The notes under the pieces: generated by a model | Seen by the model: only the letters and a program-made list of their open reading frames with translations | What the model was told of the DNA's origin: nothing | Databases searched by the model: none | Assembly (NCBI GenBank): GCA_025618425.1 | Contig: CM046832.1 | Location: 25,206,059-25,270,058 of the forward strand | From: Heliocidaris tuberculata | Taxonomy: Eukaryota; Echinodermata; Echinoidea; Camarodonta; Echinometridae | Direction of reading: 5' to 3' | DNA length: 64,000 nucleotides | In this document: in pieces, positions 58,379 through 64,000 of the stretch | Layout of the letters: every line of letters starts with the position of its first letter | How positions within the stretch are numbered: the first letter of the stretch is position 1 | Program-made: the position numbers and the translations under genes

Positions 58379-58890
58379 CAGGCGCGTAGCCAGGGGGGTG
58401 ATAGAGGCGGTCGCCCCCCCCCCCCCCATAAAAGCAACCGCCAACTAAAAAAAAAGAAAAGAAAAAGGGAGAGCGAAAAAGGGGGGGTGCGAGAAAAAGC
58501 CTAAAAAGGCGCTACGAGCCGTTATCTTTCTCTCAAAATTTGCTAAAACGTCAAAGTTTTCGCGCTTCGCGCGGGAACTTCCCCCTCCCTTCACCCATCC
58601 CTGTTAGATACAGTGCAGTATTGCGTCCAAATGACTGAAAAGAAGTCAGAGCGTCGAACTAACGTTCCGCCTAAAAAAATGTTTGCTACGAGCCGTTATC
58701 TTTCTCTCAAAATTTGCTAAAACGTCAAAGTTTTCGCGCTTCGCGTAGGAAGGGGGAAACGCCCCCTCCCTGCACCCACCCCTGTTACATACAGTGCAGT
58801 ATTGCGTCCAAATAATTGAAAAGCAGTCAGAGCGTCCAACTAACTTAACGCCTACAAAAATGTTTGATACGAGCCGTCAATATGAGAACA
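58379..58890. repeat. About-180-bp tandem repeat with gttttcgcgcttcgcg block
   Basis: gctacgagccgttatctttc occurs at 58510 and 58684, and gcgcttcgcg and acagtgcagtattgcgtcca recur with the same spacing, giving at least two units of about 175-180 bases plus a partial third. Related units lie in the opposite orientation at 63545-64000. Confidence 0.8.
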
Positions 58891-58969
58891 CCCTTTTTTC
58901 ATTTTCAATATCAGAAGCAATGCTTCACGTATAATACATATATGTTCCATTAACTTTGGTATAACACTA

Positions 58970-59575
58970 TGTTGTAAAACCGGTCCGAAAGGCATTGCAC
59001 AACTCATAATATTGAAGGAAATTTATTTGTTTATTGAATATATATTGAAATTCAAAAATACGGGAGGAACGTACCATCTGTTTTCAGAATGTCATTGATA
59101 AATCGTACTGCCTTCATACACCAAAATTTCAAATATATTGCATTATTATTAACTTTTATGCTGGGATTATTCCAGAGAGATTGACATGGAATAGTATCTA
59201 CAGTGAGTTCAACAAGATCTGAAAAAGCGAAAAGTAGCTCTTTCCAAAATGGATTAGGCTTGACAACGGCTAATTGTTTGTAATTTTCGGACCCCCAATA
59301 TAATTGGAGAGTATATGATGGAGGTAAAAGCGAGAGAAACATATGAAAAGTAAAGTTTTCATCTAATGAATCACTAATAAATCTTCTGATCCATGATATC
59401 TTCAGAGATTTCGTATAAAAATATCTGCCATTTTAACTCCATCATCCTTATACAACTGGCACATTTGTTTTCTTCTCATTTTGTCTGGTTCATTACCCCA
59501 TATAAACGAGTATAAACATCAATATACCTCTTTAATAATTTACAAGTAATGTATGCCTACATACAAAACGTGTAC
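58970..59575 (-). mobile_element. L1/Tx1-like LINE fragment, frameshifted
   Basis: Minus-strand translation from about 59540 down gives FIWGNEPDKMRRKQMCQLYK, DDGVKMADIF, then after a shift KSLKISWIRRFISDS, NPFWKELLFAFSDL, SLWNNPSIKVNNNAIYLK, INDILKTDGTFLPYF, then after another shift FEFQYIFNKQINFLQYYEL. These are the C-terminal polymerase blocks of L1-clade LINEs. At least two frameshifts; no target duplication found. It overlaps in protein order but not sequence with the 55061 element, so it is a separate insertion. Confidence 0.8.
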
Positions 59576-60192
59576 AATTATTACAATTTTGGCTTTATCG
59601 GAAAGGAAAATAACCAGCTTTCTATTATTGTACCAAATGCAGTAATGGTATTATTACATTTACAAAAAAATATACTATTTTGACTAAACTAACAAAAGGA
59701 GTTTAATAAAAGCAATGCATTTTCAGCCTTGTACTTTAGACTCATCCTCCTATTCAAGAGCCCCACGCCCAGCACATATCAACAGGTCTCATTGTGTTAC
59801 CAAATATGCAGTGGGGCTCCCGGATTCTCTTGAAGGGGGCGGGGGTGACCAAGTCTAACAATCTTTGTCAAGCAAACTACAGAACTCCTAAAGACGAAGC
59901 AAACGAGCAAAGAAGCAGCAACAACAACAAACAAACAAACACGCAAACAAACACAAACACAAACAACTATTAAACCCGGCCCACACAAGGAGTTCTTTCA
60001 CTAGCATCAATCAAGCCAACTATTGTTCAATTCAGTAAAAGAGATGGTATCTGTTCTAATCTATAGTGAAAGATAAATGCTAAATATTTGTCGATATCTA
60101 TCAATTCAGTCAATTTTAATACCCCTTTTATTTAACTTTGATAATTTCCTGTCAGGAAAAAAAAAAATCACACTAATAGAAAGAAAGTTTTT
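59576..60192. other. Gene-free sequence
   Basis: AT-rich; (caaa)n-like stretch at 59925-59965. Nothing else supported. Confidence 0.45.
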
Positions 60193-60288
60193 TTCTTCTT
60201 CTACTTCTTCTTCTTCTTCTTCTTCTTCTGCTTCTTCTTTTTCTTCTTCTTCTTCTTCTCCTTCTTCTTCTTCTTCTTATTTTCTTTT
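60193..60288. repeat. (TTC)n microsatellite, interrupted
   Basis: About 95 bases of ttc units with tac, tgc and ttt interruptions. Confidence 0.92.
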
Positions 60289-60427
60289 AATTACCATCTT
60301 AATGTTTAAGGGCTATCTACTGTGCATAGGCCTATAATATTCTACTCGGAGCACAAACATATTTTTGACATTACGGCGTCTTTATTTCATGAAGATTAAT
60401 TTACCTAATTCCTTCTTGTAGTATTTT

Positions 60428-61353
60428 TATGCCTCCGCCCACCGAAGGTGGTGCGGGAGGCATTATGTTTTCGGGTTGTCCGTCCGTCCGTCCGTCCGTC
60501 CGCCCGTCCCGCTTTCTCGTTCTAGCGATAACTCAAGAACCACATGAGGTATGAACTTCAAACTTGGTGCTAGTATGTAACACCATATGAAGACGATCTG
60601 ATTAGATTTTGGGGTACGTAGGTCAAACGTCAAGGTCACAGAGGCCAATTTCTGAAATTTCAGGTATTCTAGCGATAACTCAAGAACCATTTGAGGTACG
60701 ACCTTTAAACTTGGTTCTAGTATGTATCACCATAGGAATACGATCTGATTAGATTTTGGGGTATGTAGGTCAAAGGTCAAAAGTCACAGGTCAATTTCTG
60801 AAATTGCAGGTGTTAGCCTTGTTAACGCGATATCTCAAGAACCATTTGAGGTATGAACTTCAAACTTGGTACTAGTATGTATCACCATAGAAAGACGATC
60901 TGTTTAGATTTTGGGATAGGTAGGTTAAAGGTCAAAGGTCACAGAGGTCAATTCTGAAATTGCAGGTTTTAGCCTTAACGTGATATCTCAAGAACCATAT
61001 GATCTATTAACAAACTTGGAACTAGTATGCATCACCATAATGAGACTAACTGATTAGATTCTTGTTCACGTAGGTCAAAGGTGACAGGTCATAGAGGTCA
61101 TTATACAGGTGTATGTGAAATCAAAGTATTTTTACCTTTGTTATCACCATATCTCAAATATTTTGTATTCATGACTAGGAGGAGATAAAGTGATCAGACT
61201 TTTGGGTTACAAGGTGTAAGGTCAAATGTCAAAAGGTCAGTTAACATGTAATTAGAGGCTTTTTATTCTAGTTATCACAATATTTCAACAACAGTTTGAG
61301 CCATCAACTGAATTTAGGAGGAGGCATATAGGAGACGCAGTCGCATTCATCTT
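60428..61353 (+). repeat. 156-bp-unit dispersed repeat, copy D (most intact)
   Basis: Begins tttatgcctccgcccaccga and ends ggagacgcagtcgcattcat. Contains (ccgt)n, then units beginning near 60521, 60669 and 60823 with gaggtatgaacttcaaactt and gtaggtcaaaggtcaa. No insertion, so it serves as reference for copies A-C. Confidence 0.88.
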
Positions 61354-62290
61354 GTTATAGTGACTTTCATCTTTTTCTCCTTTTCCTACTTGCAATCTTT
61401 TTTTAATGTTCACCCTTTCTCTATTTTCCATATTTTGTTTTTAAAAAACAAGCGAAAGGACCATATATTTCGTGACTTACTTCGGAAATCATGGGGAAGG
61501 GAGAATGTTGAATCAAGCTTTCAAATGGTTTTGTTACTATTTTTAAAATATTGTTATTGGATTTTTTTTCACGGGTTGCGCTTTGCCTCTCTCCTTCAGT
61601 TACTTTGGTCGTTTTTCGTGGTTTTCCCCAACAATGAGCTTTTATATCTCAATAAGAATGCTTTTTATCAAAAGACGATAACCGTGAAAATCCCTTTTGT
61701 CCTGGAGATATTCTCACGGTTCGCGCACACCCACTCATTATTAAAGTACAAAAAGAGGTGAAAATGATTTTCAAAGATAGTAAGTTTTCTTTTCCTGTCT
61801 TGACATAAGAGAAAAAAAGTTACTTTTCCTACATTACTAGTAGTCACTTATTTATGCATGTAATTATCCTCATATCGATTAAACTCGTCTAAAACTTTTG
61901 TTTCAAAGTCGTTGTGGGGGGGGGGGGGGGTGCTATCCCACTCTGGTCCTTTAGCTTGTGTTGAACTAAAGCGCAATTTATACAATGAACAAAACAATCT
62001 GACTAAACAGTCACGTGAAAGCCATTTTTATATAAAAATGAAAGGCCTATACCGTATAGATAAAAAGTATTTCATCAATCATTTTACAGCATTATTTTAT
62101 GATTTTACCTGAAAATTAAAAAAAACAAAAACAAAAAAAAACGAATGTTTTTATTTCTAAACAAACCTTTAAATTATGCAAATACGCACAAAGCATTAAT
62201 GCTTTGCAAACTTTTTCTGGGATTCCCATATAAAAACGAAACGAAGTTTCATGCTTTTTTTTCAAGGTCTCCGTAAAGAAAAGTCCCCTT
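61354..62290. other. Gene-free sequence
   Basis: AT-rich with a G run at 61916-61930. A 133-codon open frame at 61360-61761 is Phe/Leu-rich and matches nothing I know. Confidence 0.4.
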
Positions 62291-62299
62291 TTTCTCTGT

Positions 62300-63345
62300 A
62301 CACAGGAATGATATTACACTCCCACCTACGATAATGTGCAGATGAATAATGATACATTACCAATTGTAATTGGTCGACCTTGGCCACACGGTTCTCTGTT
62401 ATCTGATCATATTCATGTTACGTGTTCTCTTAAGTCATTTAAACCTCCATTGCCTTCCAAAACAATATAATTACGTAGGTTTTCTGCCAATTATCTTGAA
62501 ACTTTGAAGAGAGATGTTGCTGAAAGTGAGCTTTGTAAACATACACCAAGTAACCTTACCGAATTAGCTCTGTTATGATGTCACACTTGGTGATATCTTG
62601 GAGAAACATGCACCGGTCGTAACAAAAAAGGTTGTTGTACGTCCCCAGGTACCATGGTACACTGATAGTATCAGGGCAGAAAAAAGGAAGAAGAGAAAAG
62701 CGGAAAAACGCTGGTTGAAAACTAGGATTGATAAAGATTGGGACAATTATAAGTTTCTTCGAAATTCTACATAACATCTTTTGAAACCATCACAGAGATC
62801 TAATCATGGAAAGCAAAGACAATCAAAAGCAATTGTTTATTGTCATTAAGTCTTTGTTAAATGTAGCAAGTAAACAACCTGTAATACCATGCAATACTGA
62901 TAAACCCACTTTTGTAAATGAGTTTGGCAAGTTTTTTTCATGACAAAGTCATGAAGATTCTTAACGACATTGAGTCAAGATTTGCCGTAATGAACAGACC
63001 AATCACAGACTCTCTTCAAGTAACTTCTCATAATGTAGTAACGTTTAGCAACTTTAAACCTCTTTCTGAGCATGATGTTGAAAGACTTATATTAAAGCTC
63101 AGTAAAAAGTCATGTCCATTAGATCCAATGCTCACAAAGGTCCTTTTACAATGCATCGACGCTTTGATTCCTGTTGTCACATCCTTGGATTAATTTATCT
63201 CTCTCAACTGGTCATTTCCCTGCACAGTGGAAAGTCGCTCTAGTGCAACCACTCTTGAAAAAACGTGGTCTTGATACAGAATTTTGTAATCTTCGGCCTG
63301 TGAGCAATCTGAAATACATATCTAAGCTGGTCGATGATTGATTGA
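62300..63345 (+). mobile_element. CR1/L2-like LINE relic (endonuclease end to RT start)
   Basis: The broken plus-strand translation gives, in order, VIGRPWPHGSLLSDHIHVTC (end of endonuclease), RRFSANYLETLKRDV, LGDILEKHAPVVTKK, VVVRPQVPWYTDSIRAEKRK, RWLKTRIDKDWDNYKFLR, then FNFKPLSEHDVERLILKLS-type sequence with KKSCPLDPMLTKVLLQCID. After a frameshift come LSTGHFPAQWKVALVQPLL and NLRPVSNLKYISKLV. These are hallmark blocks of CR1/L2-clade non-LTR elements. Several stops and frameshifts; the RT catalytic region after PVSNL is missing. Confidence 0.82.
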
Positions 63346-63499
63346 TGGCCATGGACAACCAGAAAGTCACTCTGATCACAACCCCTGCGTGCGGTAAAAT
63401 GTTCTACATATTTTCTCTCAGTTTTGAAATAAAATTAAAAAATGATGTGGTATAAGCCTACATATAAAGGGGACAGCCACGTAGCCAGGATTCCATTTC

Positions 63500-64000
63500 A
63501 GGGGGGGGGGGGGGGTTGTGAGCAGGGGGGTGGGTGCAGGGAGTGGGGAGTATCCCCCCCCCCTCCCGCGCGAAGCGCGAAAGCTTTGACGTTTGAGAAA
63601 ATTCGAGAGACAGATAACGGCTCGTAGCGCCTTTTTCAGGTGGAAAGTTAGTTCGACGCCCTGACTGCTTTTCAATTATCTGGACGCATTGCTGCAATTT
63701 ATGTAACAGCGGTGGGCGCGCAGGGAGGGAGAGGGGGGGGGGGGGGGGGCTTTCCTCTTCCCGCGCGAAGCGCGAAAGCTTTAACGTTCTGGCAAATTTG
63801 AGAGAAAGATAACTGTTCGTGTAGACCCTTTTTTTTTAGGTGAAAAGTTAGTTCGATGTCCTGACTGCTTTTGAATTATTTGGGCGCAATGCTGCACTTT
63901 ATGTAATAGCGGTGGGCTCTCAGGGAGGGGGAATTTCCCACTTCCTGCGCGAAGCGCGAAAACTTTGCCGTTTTAGGATTTTTTTTGGGGGGGAGGGGGC
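63500..64000. repeat. About-180-bp tandem repeat with cgcgcgaagcgcgaaagctt block (extends past window)
   Basis: cccgcgcgaagcgcgaaag occurs near 63565 and 63761, and a close form (ctgcgcgaagcgcgaaaac) near 63945. agttagttcgacgccctgac and ggtgggcgcgcagggagg recur at the same roughly 190-base spacing. Opposite orientation to the array at 58379-58890. G runs at 63501-63513 and 63733-63749. Confidence 0.8.

Noticed and set aside
58970..59575. Reading the LINE fragments at 55.1 and 59.0 kb as one interrupted element
   Set aside because: The 55.1-kb piece has its own 16-base target duplication right at its truncated end, so it is an independent insertion.
61360..61761. 133-codon open frame in gene-free region
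   Set aside because: Phe/Leu-rich, no splice partners, no recognisable domain; likely chance.
1..64000. tRNA, rRNA or other structured RNA genes
   Set aside because: I found no convincing cloverleaf, rRNA or snRNA sequence by eye; a covariance-model search would be needed to exclude short ones.

Overview
This is a stretch of animal (metazoan) nuclear DNA. It is AT-rich, with long introns, GT-AG splice sites, and many fold-back transposons, LINE fragments and microsatellites. The mix of repeats and the protein sequences fit a marine invertebrate deuterostome. An echinoderm, perhaps a sea urchin, is my best guess, but this is inference from memory. There are no prokaryotic features.

Three protein-coding genes can be rebuilt exon by exon, and in each every splice junction is in phase. 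(1) Positions 197-22133, plus strand: the 3' six coding exons of an MBD4-type thymine/uracil DNA glycosylase. It has a methyl-CpG-binding domain split over two exons, a Lys/Ser-rich acidic linker, and a C-terminal HhH-type glycosylase domain over four exons, with the conserved catalytic Asp near the C terminus. Earlier exons lie outside the window. (2) Positions 24415-28359, minus strand: a complete five-exon gene for a 410-residue basic, low-complexity protein that I do not recognise. It is the best candidate for something undescribed here. (3) Positions 33974-49607, plus strand: a complete 13-exon ceramide kinase gene (CERK), 599 residues, with a PH-like N-terminus, a DAGK catalytic core with GGDGT, and the CERK-type CxxxCxxC motif built across an exon junction.

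MBD4 and the unknown gene are tail to tail. The unknown gene and CERK are head to head, separated by 5.6 kb of repeat-rich DNA. From 49.6 kb to the end I see no host gene, only a possible CERK 3'UTR followed by transposon debris.

The repeats are well resolved. There are four copies of a long dispersed repeat made of tandem 156-bp units, one carrying a nested palindromic MITE with a 3-bp target duplication and one carrying a LINE-tail insertion. A MITE lies nested in another MITE with a perfect 8-bp duplication. There are two opposite-facing TA-flanked CACTGTAAA elements, a TTAA-flanked piggyBac-like MITE, and several large fold-back elements of 0.3-1 kb. Two L1/Tx1-like LINE fragments are present, one with a 16-bp duplication, along with one CR1/L2-like LINE relic. 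A (GAA)n tract of about 60 units lies within an intron of the unknown gene, close to its last 3' splice site. The three genes have no obvious shared pathway: base-excision repair of deaminated CpG, an unknown function, and sphingolipid signalling.
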